DNA from: Caldifarciminota bacterium UBA3073
GTDB lineage: Bacteria > Hydrothermota > UBA3073
Direction of reading: 5' to 3'
DNA: 25,762 bases
Assembly: GCA_002366725.1 (NCBI GenBank)
Contig: DFBT01000026.1
Location: 1 to 25,762 of the forward strand
Within the stretch, counting starts at the first letter, position 1. The number at the start of each line of letters is the position of its first letter. The position numbers were made by a program, and so were the translations under genes. A model generated the notes under the pieces. That model had not been told where the DNA came from. It saw nothing but the letters and a program-made list of their open reading frames with translations, and did no database searches. Below, in pieces: positions 16,024-23,432 of the stretch.

Positions 16024-16958
16024 CAACCACACTCCTGCTTCTATTCTTTACCTGCCAGCGGTTGTATGTAAGTACGGGTGCAGAACTCGCATATGAAGGT
16101 AATATATTTCACTATTCACGGGAGAGAATAGATGAGTTCAAAACGGGGATTTACCCTTATAGATACCCGGTTCATTCCATAGATGATGTCCGTTCGACCA
16201 TCGGGTTTTCTCTGAAGGAAAGATGTGGAAAAACCACCATAAATTTACACCTTACAGGGCATCAGTATGTCATGAACGGGGAGAAGAGTTACCTCCTTTT
16301 ACATGTGAATATCTGGCGGAGAATTTTTGGGAATGCATCTTTGCAGGTTGGTTTTAAATATATACCATCTTATCTCGTGAGGTATATGGCAGGTGATAAT
16401 TCACATTATCTGCCCTGTGATTACGAGCAATCCATAATACTGGCAAAGGCGAGGTATAACTTCGGCAGGTTGGCTTTAACAACCAATCTGGAAAGGCAAT
16501 TTGACGATTATAATAAGAATTTCGACTACTACGATACCGAGGCATTGAGGTTGGGATTGAGGGTTGGGTTTAAATCTGTGAGTGGTTTTTCCCCATCTCT
16601 CTCCTACAGGTTCAAGACGGCAAGTGCCAGAGAGAAAGAACCGGATGTATCGCACAGAGAACACAGGTTATCTGTAACAGTGAAAAAGGAAGTTGGGGTG
16701 ACAGATCTCGATATATCTTATACCTTTTCAAAGAGGAACTACACCACCGATGTCGACCTCTCTCACTCGGGCAGAGTTGACAGGGAACACACGCTCTCTA
16801 TCGGTGTTAAAATACCCATTGCGGATAGAGTTTCTGTGTCGGCGGGTTATCTCGCCAGAAGGAAGTGTGTTTCTTCGCCATTCGTATTGAGGATAGACGA
16901 AGAGAAGGATTTCGTCCTCCACGCGGTGACGATTGGATTGAATGTGAGGTATCGATGA
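16020..16958 (+). CDS. Predicted outer-membrane beta-barrel protein of the PGA operon
   Basis: 312 residues. A signal-like N-terminus (MTTTLLLLFFTC) is followed by repeated amphipathic beta strands, about ten residues each, with aromatic girdles and charged turns: ASLQVGFKYIPSYLVRY, LRLGLRVGFKSV, FSPSLSYRF, HRLSVTVKKEV, DLDISYTFS, HTLSIGVKIP, VSVSAGYLARR, HAVTIGLNVRY. This is the pattern of an outer-membrane barrel; the C-terminal residue is Arg, preceded by an aromatic (VRYR). Coupling by ATGA to an inner-membrane PGA synthase operon suggests a polymer exit pore or anchor in the outer membrane. No close family is recognised. Its stop overlaps the lipoprotein start. Confidence 0.78.
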   Translation: MTTTLLLLFFTCQRLYVSTGAELAYEGNIFHYSRERIDEFKTGIYPYRYPVHSIDDVRSTIGFSLKERCGKTTINLHLTGHQYVMNGEKSYLLLHVNIWRRIFGNASLQVGFKYIPSYLVRYMAGDNSHYLPCDYEQSIILAKARYNFGRLALTTNLERQFDDYNKNFDYYDTEALRLGLRVGFKSVSGFSPSLSYRFKTASAREKEPDVSHREHRLSVTVKKEVGVTDLDISYTFSKRNYTTDVDLSHSGRVDREHTLSIGVKIPIADRVSVSAGYLARRKCVSSPFVLRIDEEKDFVLHAVTIGLNVRYR

Positions 16959-17887
16959 AAAGGGGTTTTTTCTTTATTGTAATATGCCTTTTTGCGGGCT
17001 GTATAACACAGCCCACAGAAGACCTGAGGGAATATACGATATCTGGTAGATGTACCCTGCCCGGTTATACGCGAGATGTATTTGTTGCCGACGGGTATGC
17101 TTATATTGCGGATGGTCAGGGAGGATTGCAAATAGTAGCTCTTAACTCTCTCATCATCGCCGGTTCGCTTGAATTATCGGGTTATCAACAGGGCATAACC
17201 GTCGTTGACAGCTTTGCATATCTTGCATCTGGTTCAGAGGGCTTTACACTCGTCAATGTTGCGGATGTCCATAATCCCCGTGTTGTCGGTTACGATACCT
17301 GGTTTACCGCCTATGATCTTTACTTCGATGGGGGATTTATATATCTTGCCGCATCGTACTGGTTTATAGAGGAAGACATAACACATCCCGATTTTCCCAG
17401 TTACAAAAGGAGATGCACAACTAAAGGTGATGCAAGGGGTGTTTATGTTGATGGTAGATACGCTTATGTTGCCTGCGAGGAGATGGGGATAACCATTATC
17501 GATCTCGGGAATCCCGATTCCCTCGCCAGGATAGGCTACTGTGATACCCCATCTAATGCGAGAGATGTGTTTGTCGAGGATGGATATGCCTATGTTGCAG
17601 ATGGGAAGGGAGGACTGCAGGTGCTTGATGTGCACGACCCCGAAAATCCATTCATAGTCGAGGGATACGACATCAAGGGATATGCAAACAGGGTTCTTGT
17701 TAAAGATAACAAGGCGTATGTTGCAGCTGGAGACGGGGGATTGCAGGTGTTCGATGTCGCTGACCCCTCTTCTCCCTCTCTATATGGTGAATGTGAGACA
17801 TCCTATGCCTACGGTGTGTTCGTGGATGGTCTCATTTATGTGGCAGACAGGGACCTTGGTCTTCTCGTTATAGAACCCGTTGATTGA
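16955..17887 (+). CDS. LVIVD-repeat beta-propeller lipoprotein
   Basis: 310 residues. A lipoprotein signal (MKRGFFFIVICLFAGC; lipobox LFAGC with Cys16) is followed by seven repeats of the LVIVD type (ARDVFVEDGYAYVADGKGG, LQVLDVHDPENP and relatives), consistent with one seven-bladed propeller. Repeat 3 is the least regular, with an insertion (YWFIEEDITHPDFPSYKRRC). LVIVD proteins are common at the surface of bacteria and archaea and have no single known role. ATG 16955 overlaps the barrel stop as ATGA and follows GAGGT. It is the last gene of the PGA operon; it may help at the outer membrane. An in-frame start at 16865 lies deep in the barrel gene and is rejected. Confidence 0.87.
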   Translation: MKRGFFFIVICLFAGCITQPTEDLREYTISGRCTLPGYTRDVFVADGYAYIADGQGGLQIVALNSLIIAGSLELSGYQQGITVVDSFAYLASGSEGFTLVNVADVHNPRVVGYDTWFTAYDLYFDGGFIYLAASYWFIEEDITHPDFPSYKRRCTTKGDARGVYVDGRYAYVACEEMGITIIDLGNPDSLARIGYCDTPSNARDVFVEDGYAYVADGKGGLQVLDVHDPENPFIVEGYDIKGYANRVLVKDNKAYVAAGDGGLQVFDVADPSSPSLYGECETSYAYGVFVDGLIYVADRDLGLLVIEPVD

Positions 17888-17918
17888 AAGATTGGCTAGT
17901 GTCAATAGTCTTTGGAAT

Positions 17919-17940
17919 GCCTGCCTGCGGTAGGCAGGCA
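17919..17940. repeat. CCTGCC hairpin repeat
   Basis: An inverted repeat with the core CCTGCCTGCGGTAGGCAGG, the same core as at 2386-2404, 31 bp after the lipoprotein stop codon. Confidence 0.7.
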
Positions 17941-18017
17941 GTGGTGGTTGCATAAAGAGTCAAAAGATGGTAGTCGCAAGCTTTAGCGGTTGTGCAAAAA
18001 CAACCGAGCAGCAAGTT

Positions 18018-18056
18018 GGAGTTAATCCGTGGAGTTAATCCGCGGAGTTAATCCGT
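18018..18056. repeat. Three tandem 13-bp repeats
   Basis: GGAGTTAATCCG followed by T, C and T in three exact tandem units (18018-18030, 18031-18043, 18044-18056). Confidence 0.8.
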
Positions 18057-18079
18057 AAGGATTTTATATAAAAGGCTTA

Positions 18080-18156
18080 CCTGCCTACCGCAGGCAGGCG
18101 CCTTAATTCCAAAGGCTAACGCCTTAATTCCAAAGGCTTGCCTGCCTACTGCAGGC
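18080..18156. repeat. Nested CCTGCC hairpins and GCCTTAATTCCAAAGGCT direct repeats
   Basis: CCTGCCTACCGCAGGCAGG (18080-18098), then GCCTTAATTCCAAAGGCT at 18100-18117 and again at 18121-18138, then GCCTGCCTACTGCAGGC (18140-18156). The inner 18-mer is itself a GCCTT/AAGGC hairpin. Confidence 0.75.
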
Positions 18157-18187
18157 TCCAACGGCTCTACAGTTTAATAATATACAA

Positions 18188-21100
18188 ATGATTTTTTTAC
18201 TCGTACTCATATCTCTCCAACCGTCCATGAAGGTTGTGGAAAGACGGGGAGATGTAATGGTTCTGAGGGTTACCGTACCCGAGGACGGAAATCGCACGGT
18301 CGGTGGATTGGTGGCATACTCACACCACATTCCGACGATAAGGATAATTAACTCTGACCCGGAACTCGCCTGCGAAAAGGGAAATATGGTCGAGCTCGGT
18401 AGCCCCGCTAAATTGAGAGATTACTGTGTGCTTCCATTCTCAGTGAGGGGAGGAAAAGACATAAACAGCGTTGACCTGGAGATAGATGCGGTATCTGTAG
18501 GGGGGGGAAGTTCTTCTTATGCCTTTGAACCCCTCTATCGTAGTCTCATCGTAAACTACGAACCCTCTCAAACCACTACTCCTGGTGTTTATCTTATAAT
18601 CACACCAGATGGGTTTCTTGATGGGATTGAACTACTTGCGAATTGGAAGAGGAAAAAGGGCTGGGATGTGAGGGTTGCCACCCTATCGGAGACGGGTTCA
18701 GATGCAAGTTCCATAAGAAACTATATATCAAACCTGTACGAGACCGTTGATCTCGAGTATGTGCTTCTCGTCGGGGATGCCGGGGATGCCCCAACTCCCG
18801 TCCCCGCATTTACCAATATTCTCAACTGCCCCGTAACCGACCATCCATATTCCACAATTTCGGGGGATGATTTCCTTCCCGATATCATTGTGGGCAGATT
18901 GCCGGTCTCAAATGAGGGAGAACTTGCGACCGTCGTCGCAAAGCTCCTCAAGTACGATATGAGTCCGTATATGGATGATACACTCTGGTACAGAAGAGCA
19001 CTTATGGTGGGAGCGAACTATCCGGATTATATTACCACCGCACTTCCCACGAAGCGCTGTGTGAGAGACAGATTGCTTGCGTATGGTTTCCAGACCGTTG
19101 ATACGGTGTTCTATCCACCGGTTAATGATGGAGTGGAAATGATAACAACTTCTGTAAATTTGGGCGTTCTGTTTGTAAACTATAGGGCTGGGAGAGCCAG
19201 TACATTCGCCTGGAACAAACCCAAGTTTTGCGTAGACGGTATATATGGTCTTTCCAATGACTGGAAACTGCCCTTAGTGGTAAGCCTTGTATGTTATACA
19301 GGCTCATTCGATGCTCCAGAATGCTTCGGAGAAGCATGGCTCCGCGCTGGGACGCCTTATCAACCCAAGGGAGGTATTGCGTTCATCGGACCCGGTTCAG
19401 CTTCCACATCCACGAGATGGAATAATTGTCTGGATTATGGAATATACTGGGCTATTCTCGAGGAAGATATTCCGACGGTCGGGCAGGTGTTGATAAGGGG
19501 GAAGATGGAGCTCCTCTGCAACTTCCCTCTCGAGCAGTTCGGCAGCAGTGGTGTGGAAAAGTACTTCAACGATTATAACCTACTCGGTGACCCGGAGATG
19601 ACGGTGTGGAGGGATGTTCCAAAGAGAATGTTGGCAACGCATCCCGATACCCTTCCCGTCGGTTCCAGTCTGCTAACGGTTGGGGTCGAAAATGTATCAC
19701 ATGAACCCGTTGAGAACGCACTGGTGAGTGCCTTTAAAGAGGGAGAGCTAAGGACATATGGATTTACCAGTGGGGACGGAATCTGTATGCTAAATGTCGA
19801 GCCCCGGACATCGGGCAGTCTGTATCTGACGGTAACAAAACGGCGAATGCTGCCTTATCTCGACAGCATTTCTGTCGAGCTAAACGATGTCTATGTTGGG
19901 TACTCCTCCCATACAATCGGTGGGGACGGTATTATGACTTCTGGAGAGACCACATCTGTAAATGTCAGTCTGAAAAATTACGGCAGTCAAACCGCAACGG
20001 ATGTATCTGCCGTTCTCGGTGCGGATGAGTATATAACCGTTATAGATTCTATGTTTGAGTTTGGTTCTATCGGTGCGGGTGAAGAGAAGGAAGGTACATA
20101 CTCATTTGCAGTCTCTCCCGGGTGCAGGAATGGACACGCCGTGCAATTCAGGATAAGATCAAGTAGTGGTAGTTATGTGTGGAATTCTGGCTTTATGGAT
20201 TCCGTTTCGTCTTCCGTTTTCTCTCTCGACACCGTTGCGGTTGCGGGTGATGGGATAATAGACCCGGGTGAGGAGGAAGATATACACATAACCATAAGAA
20301 ATAGCGGTTCTTCTGGGGCATATGATATAAATGGCATATTACGAAATCTAACCTCCACTGCTTCTGTAACTGATTCGGCTTATTATTTCGGTGAGCTTAT
20401 GCCCGAGTCCACATCCACGGGGTTTTTCTCTGTGAGGATTTATTCAGATGTGGCGGTGGGCAAGAGGGTTCCGTTCAACCTCTTCCTTACGACCGCAGAT
20501 GGATTTATGGATACGGTGTTCTTCTGTATTACTGCGGGAGAGCCCGATACCACCGCTCCATTGGGACCCGATGCGTATGGATATTATGCCTATGATGATG
20601 CGGATGTGGATTTTGATGCCAGACCAACATATAATTGGGTTGAGATAGATACAGGATTTGGCGGAGGTGGAACATGTTTGCCTCTCAGGGACGATGAAGT
20701 AAAAACAGTTTCTTTACCCTTTACATTTAGATTCTATGGAGAAGAATACACACAAATATCTGTTTGTGCAAACGGATTTCTTTCAATGGGGGTAGATATC
20801 TGCAATGATATGTATAACTGGCATATTCCATCGAGTATGGGACCACCATCTCTTGTCGCACCCTTCTGGGACGATTTTGACCCCACGAGTTCAGATTCCA
20901 GCGGGGATGTATTTTACTTTTATGACGAGTCGGGACATCGGTTTATTGTTGAGTGGAGCAGGGTTCAGCATATACTTGGCTTTATACATGAGATACCTTC
21001 AGAACTACTGACATTTGAGGCGGTTCTTATGCATCCCGGATACTATCCCACACCCACGGGAGATGGCGAAATCATCTTCCAGTATCATACGGTCAAAAAT

Positions 21101-21553
21101 GATGATTCCTGGCATAATTATGCCACCGTGGGGATAGAGGACCATAACCATCAATGCGGTGTTGAATACACATTCGCCAATTCCTATCCACCCGAGGCGT
21201 CTCCAATGAGGGACGGTCGTGCGATAAAGTTTACAACACAGCCACCGGATACATTTCTGGGGACTGGTGAGCGGTACGAGGGAATGCCCACTCTTCTCAT
21301 ATCTCCAAATCCGACTTTTGGAGCTCTCGTTATTAAGTTGAAAGGAATTGATGCTGAATTATCCAACGCAAGGCTCGTTGTATATGACCTCGCGGGAAGG
21401 TATGTTTGTGAGATACCCGTGAAATTGCCGAATACAAGAATTTTCTGGGATGGAACGGACACAACGGATAGAAAATTATCGCAGGGACTATATTTCCTTA
21501 AACTCTCCTGCGGCAATGTAGATATAACCCGCAAGTTCGTCATTCTGAGATGA
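18188..21553 (+). CDS. Gingipain-fold (peptidase C25) secreted protein with T9SS-type sorting domain, catalytic His absent
   Basis: 1121 residues. A short hydrophobic start (IFLLVLISL) is a minimal signal peptide without a basic n-region. After a propeptide-like region, the C25 domain runs from about 135 (YLIITPDGF) to about 475 (LLGDPEMTVW). The nucleophile Cys369 is in SLVCYTGSFD, but the usual NYxGHG motif reads NYRAGRA (331-337), so the catalytic His is replaced by Gly335. Then come Ig/CARDB-like beta domains with GDGI..PGE motifs, a large lectin- or nidogen-like domain (PLGPDAYGYYAYDD to FTTQPPD), and a FlgD-like C-terminal domain (ISPNPTFG, VYDLAGRYV, QGLYFLKL). Probably a surface or secreted protein; peptidase activity is doubtful. 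There is no Shine-Dalgarno before the ATG. Confidence 0.87.
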   Translation: MIFLLVLISLQPSMKVVERRGDVMVLRVTVPEDGNRTVGGLVAYSHHIPTIRIINSDPELACEKGNMVELGSPAKLRDYCVLPFSVRGGKDINSVDLEIDAVSVGGGSSSYAFEPLYRSLIVNYEPSQTTTPGVYLIITPDGFLDGIELLANWKRKKGWDVRVATLSETGSDASSIRNYISNLYETVDLEYVLLVGDAGDAPTPVPAFTNILNCPVTDHPYSTISGDDFLPDIIVGRLPVSNEGELATVVAKLLKYDMSPYMDDTLWYRRALMVGANYPDYITTALPTKRCVRDRLLAYGFQTVDTVFYPPVNDGVEMITTSVNLGVLFVNYRAGRASTFAWNKPKFCVDGIYGLSNDWKLPLVVSLVCYTGSFDAPECFGEAWLRAGTPYQPKGGIAFIGPGSASTSTRWNNCLDYGIYWAILEEDIPTVGQVLIRGKMELLCNFPLEQFGSSGVEKYFNDYNLLGDPEMTVWRDVPKRMLATHPDTLPVGSSLLTVGVENVSHEPVENALVSAFKEGELRTYGFTSGDGICMLNVEPRTSGSLYLTVTKRRMLPYLDSISVELNDVYVGYSSHTIGGDGIMTSGETTSVNVSLKNYGSQTATDVSAVLGADEYITVIDSMFEFGSIGAGEEKEGTYSFAVSPGCRNGHAVQFRIRSSSGSYVWNSGFMDSVSSSVFSLDTVAVAGDGIIDPGEEEDIHITIRNSGSSGAYDINGILRNLTSTASVTDSAYYFGELMPESTSTGFFSVRIYSDVAVGKRVPFNLFLTTADGFMDTVFFCITAGEPDTTAPLGPDAYGYYAYDDADVDFDARPTYNWVEIDTGFGGGGTCLPLRDDEVKTVSLPFTFRFYGEEYTQISVCANGFLSMGVDICNDMYNWHIPSSMGPPSLVAPFWDDFDPTSSDSSGDVFYFYDESGHRFIVEWSRVQHILGFIHEIPSELLTFEAVLMHPGYYPTPTGDGEIIFQYHTVKNDDSWHNYATVGIEDHNHQCGVEYTFANSYPPEASPMRDGRAIKFTTQPPDTFLGTGERYEGMPTLLISPNPTFGALVIKLKGIDAELSNARLVVYDLAGRYVCEIPVKLPNTRIFWDGTDTTDRKLSQGLYFLKLSCGNVDITRKFVILR

Positions 21554-21605
21554 CTGGTGGGGCACTGTTTGGTGGGGCACCATTTATGGTGTTATAACGA
21601 TAAAT

Positions 21606-21735
21606 AACAGCCTAAAGGCTGTCACTCCAGAGTGTTGTCTGTTTTAACAGGAGAAACGATATATAACAGTCTGAAGACTGTCACTCCAGAGGCTGTCACC
21701 CCAGAGTGTTGTCTATTTTAACAGGAGATAAGATA
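21606..21735. repeat. Two copies of a palindrome-headed repeat unit
   Basis: Unit A starts ACAGCCTAAAGGCTGT (21607-21622) and runs through CACTCCAGAGTGTTGTCT, GTTTTAACAGGAGA. Unit B starts ACAGTCTGAAGACTGT (21666-21681), repeats the same continuation, but carries an extra GGCTGTCACCCCAGA segment. The head palindrome also occurs at 1-16. Confidence 0.78.
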
Positions 21736-21851
21736 GTCTACTTAGTGCATAAGAACACCAAATAAACTCCTTAAATTCTTTGTCTGGTGGAGATACTTTT
21801 CATTGATTTTTTTACCGAGAATCAAGCAAGTAGAAGAGTTGAGTGTCGGGC

Positions 21852-21886
21852 ATTTTGATTTTTAATTTTTGAGTTTTGATGTTACT
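21852..21886. repeat. T-rich heptamer repeat
   Basis: Units attttga, tttttaa, tttttga, gttttga, tgttact in phase, just before the G6 run at 21890-21895 and the ATG at 21899. The first two units are identical to units before the radical SAM gene (677-690). Confidence 0.7.
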
Positions 21887-21898
21887 GTAGGGGGGTCT

Positions 21899-23179
21899 AT
21901 GAACATACTGCTACTACTATTCGCTTTCCTGCCGCACAATTTCCACGGGTGTGCTGTGGCACCAGATGGTATGCATGGATGGGCAGTTACACTCGATACC
22001 GTACCTCTGGACACGCTCTCTATTATCCATACATCTAATGGGGGTATGGACTGGGAGAAGCAGGTGAATCCCCTGGAGAGGCAGTTTTTTGATGTAACCT
22101 GCATAGACTCCAATAGGGCGTGGATTTGTGGTGTGGGTGGAATTATCCTGGGCACAGACGATGGGGGTGAGACCTGGAATATCGAGTCAGATGGGCACAC
22201 AAAGTACTATGCCCGCATACAACTCCTGGATACTCTGCATGGTTATGCAGCGGGGGGCGATGGTGTGTTTGGCAGGAAAGAGGGCGCCATATGGCAGCGT
22301 GTGTTTACACAATGGTATCAGACGGATTTTTACGGTGTGGCATTTGCGGATACACTCAATGGATGGATGTGCGGAAGGCCATCGCCAGAAGCGGGTGGCG
22401 AGGCGTCTCATATCGTGCATACAACGGAAGGTGGTTCTTCGTGGGAACTGCAGGTTGAGGACAGTGTCTATGACTTCCTCGATATATGTTTTATAGGTGG
22501 CAAATATGGATGGGTTGTGGGCGGTAAAGACAGCACATACGAGCCGCTTATTCTGCACACCGCCGACGCCGGACAGCACTGGGACGAGCAGACAAATATT
22601 GAGGGTGGATATTATCTGCGTTCGGTGGAGTTCCCCGATAGATATAATGGATGGGCATGCGGAATGTTCGGGACCATACTTAAGACCACGGATGGGGGAG
22701 AGTCCTGGTTTTCGCAACCCAATCCCGCTGATTCGACTATCTTTGATATAGAGCTCGTGGACCCCTTCAGAGGAATAGCTGTGGGTAACGGAATCTTGCT
22801 TTATAGAATTGAAATTGCAAGGGCCTGGCAGGAATGGGTTCTTGGCATTGAGGAGAATAATAATATATTTTCAGGATTTACAATCTCTCCCAATCCATTC
22901 AATGAGAAGACAGTTATCAGTTATTCCATCGGATCCTGCGGACAGTTATCGGTTATCGGTGACCAACCGATTACCGATTACCGATCACCTATTACCTTTA
23001 CTATCTATGACCTTTCCGGTCGTCTCATCAGACGATTTACGATTTACGATTTACGATTTACGAGTGTTGTCTGGGATGGTAGGGATGACAGAGGTAACTC
23101 CGTTCCCACGGGCACATATATGTGCGTTCTGGATGGGGGAGAGGTGAAACTAAAGCAAAAGATTGTCAAAATAAGATAG
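21899..23179 (+). CDS. Secreted YCF48/BNR-type propeller protein with T9SS-type sorting domain
   Basis: 426 residues. A short signal peptide (MNILLLLFAFLPHNFHG) leads into a propeller of five or six repeats with Asp-box-like turns: TSNGGMDWE, TDDGGETWN, TTEGGSSWE, TADAGQHWD, TTDGGESWF, each followed by a DI.F.D...GWA.G blade. This resembles YCF48/BNR-like propellers, which bind or cut ligands in other settings; no catalytic residues are assignable. The C-terminal domain (SPNPFNEKTVISYSI, IYDLSGRLIRRF, TGTYMCVL) is of the FlgD/T9SS sorting type and includes heptamer-repeat-coded inserts almost identical to those in the double-propeller gene. ATG 21899 follows G6; a TTG at 21869 in frame lies in the T-rich repeat and is rejected. 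Confidence 0.86.
   Translation: MNILLLLFAFLPHNFHGCAVAPDGMHGWAVTLDTVPLDTLSIIHTSNGGMDWEKQVNPLERQFFDVTCIDSNRAWICGVGGIILGTDDGGETWNIESDGHTKYYARIQLLDTLHGYAAGGDGVFGRKEGAIWQRVFTQWYQTDFYGVAFADTLNGWMCGRPSPEAGGEASHIVHTTEGGSSWELQVEDSVYDFLDICFIGGKYGWVVGGKDSTYEPLILHTADAGQHWDEQTNIEGGYYLRSVEFPDRYNGWACGMFGTILKTTDGGESWFSQPNPADSTIFDIELVDPFRGIAVGNGILLYRIEIARAWQEWVLGIEENNNIFSGFTISPNPFNEKTVISYSIGSCGQLSVIGDQPITDYRSPITFTIYDLSGRLIRRFTIYDLRFTSVVWDGRDDRGNSVPTGTYMCVLDGGEVKLKQKIVKIR
22918..23068 (+). repeat. Heptamer-repeat-bearing sorting-domain module, copy 2
   Basis: It matches 5386-5531 (opposite strand) at about 134 of 150 positions by hand alignment with no gaps. It contains ATCGGTTATCGG-like units and four tandem ATTTACG units (23036-23063), all read in frame as QLSVIGDQPITDYRSPIT and FTIYDLRF. 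Confidence 0.85.
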
Positions 23180-23184
23180 ACGAT

Positions 23185-23240
23185 GGCAAATTAAAAATCA
23201 AATATTAAAATGCAAAATGACAAATCAAAATTCAAAAATG
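23185..23240. repeat. A-rich heptamer repeat
   Basis: In-phase units ggcaaat, taaaaat, caaatat, taaaatg, caaaatg, acaaatc, aaaattc, aaaaatg, directly after the propeller stop codon. It is the reverse complement type of the T-rich heptamers at 677-711 and 21852-21886. Confidence 0.72.
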
Positions 23241-23309
23241 TTTTCAAGAGAAAATTCTCAAGCAGCCTTCGGTTTTATGCCCTACCGGAATAATTTTTAC
23301 GTTTGAATA

Positions 23310-23322
23310 TGTCCATACGGAT
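23310..23322 (+). repeat. TGTCCATACGGAT repeat, distant copy
   Basis: TGTCCATACGGAT followed by CCTGTGGATAA, about 20.7 kb from the three copies at 2486-2601. Confidence 0.65.
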
Positions 23323-23341
23323 CCTGTGGATAATTTTGATA

Positions 23342-23361
23342 CCTGCCTACCGGCAGGCAGG
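23342..23361. repeat. CCTGCC hairpin repeat
   Basis: CCTGCCTACCGGCAGGCAGG, the most symmetrical copy of the family in this window, followed by a short T-rich heptamer stretch (cattttg, atttttg). Confidence 0.7.
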
Positions 23362-23432
23362 TTTACATTTTGATTTTTGATTTATCTCTGTGAACACCGT
23401 AGTTAAATAACAAAAAAGAAAGGGAGGCGTAT

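Larger units (their letters stand above)
17888..18187. other. Repeat-rich gap between the PGA operon and the C25 gene
   Basis: No gene seen. It contains three CCTGCC-type hairpins, a CGGTTGT/ACAACCG hairpin with a 6-nt loop (17987-18006, no T-run after it), a 13-bp tandem triplet (18018-18056) and two 18-bp direct copies of a GCCTT...AAGGC hairpin (18100-18117 and 18121-18138). No clear promoter was found for the gene starting at 18188; a T/A-rich box (18173-18178) lies 9 nt before its ATG without a matching -35. Confidence 0.6.
21554..21898. other. Gap with duplicated palindromic repeat unit
   Basis: No gene seen. It holds GGTGGGGCAC twice (21556-21565, 21571-21580), a CACCA/TGGTG hairpin (21578-21591), two copies of a roughly 50-bp unit built on the ACAGYCTRAAGRCTGT palindrome, and heptamer T-rich units just before the next gene. 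No confident promoter or terminator was found. Confidence 0.6.

Noticed and set aside
17987..18006. Hairpin CGGTTGT/ACAACCG as a terminator for the PGA operon
   Set aside because: No T-run follows the stem and it lies 100 bp after the stop; termination here cannot be supported.
18018..18056. CRISPR-like tandem repeats
   Set aside because: Units are 13 bp with no spacers, and no cas genes are present.
22187..22717. Minus-strand ORF of 176 residues inside the YCF48-like gene
   Set aside because: Antisense shadow of a regular propeller repeat gene; no start context.
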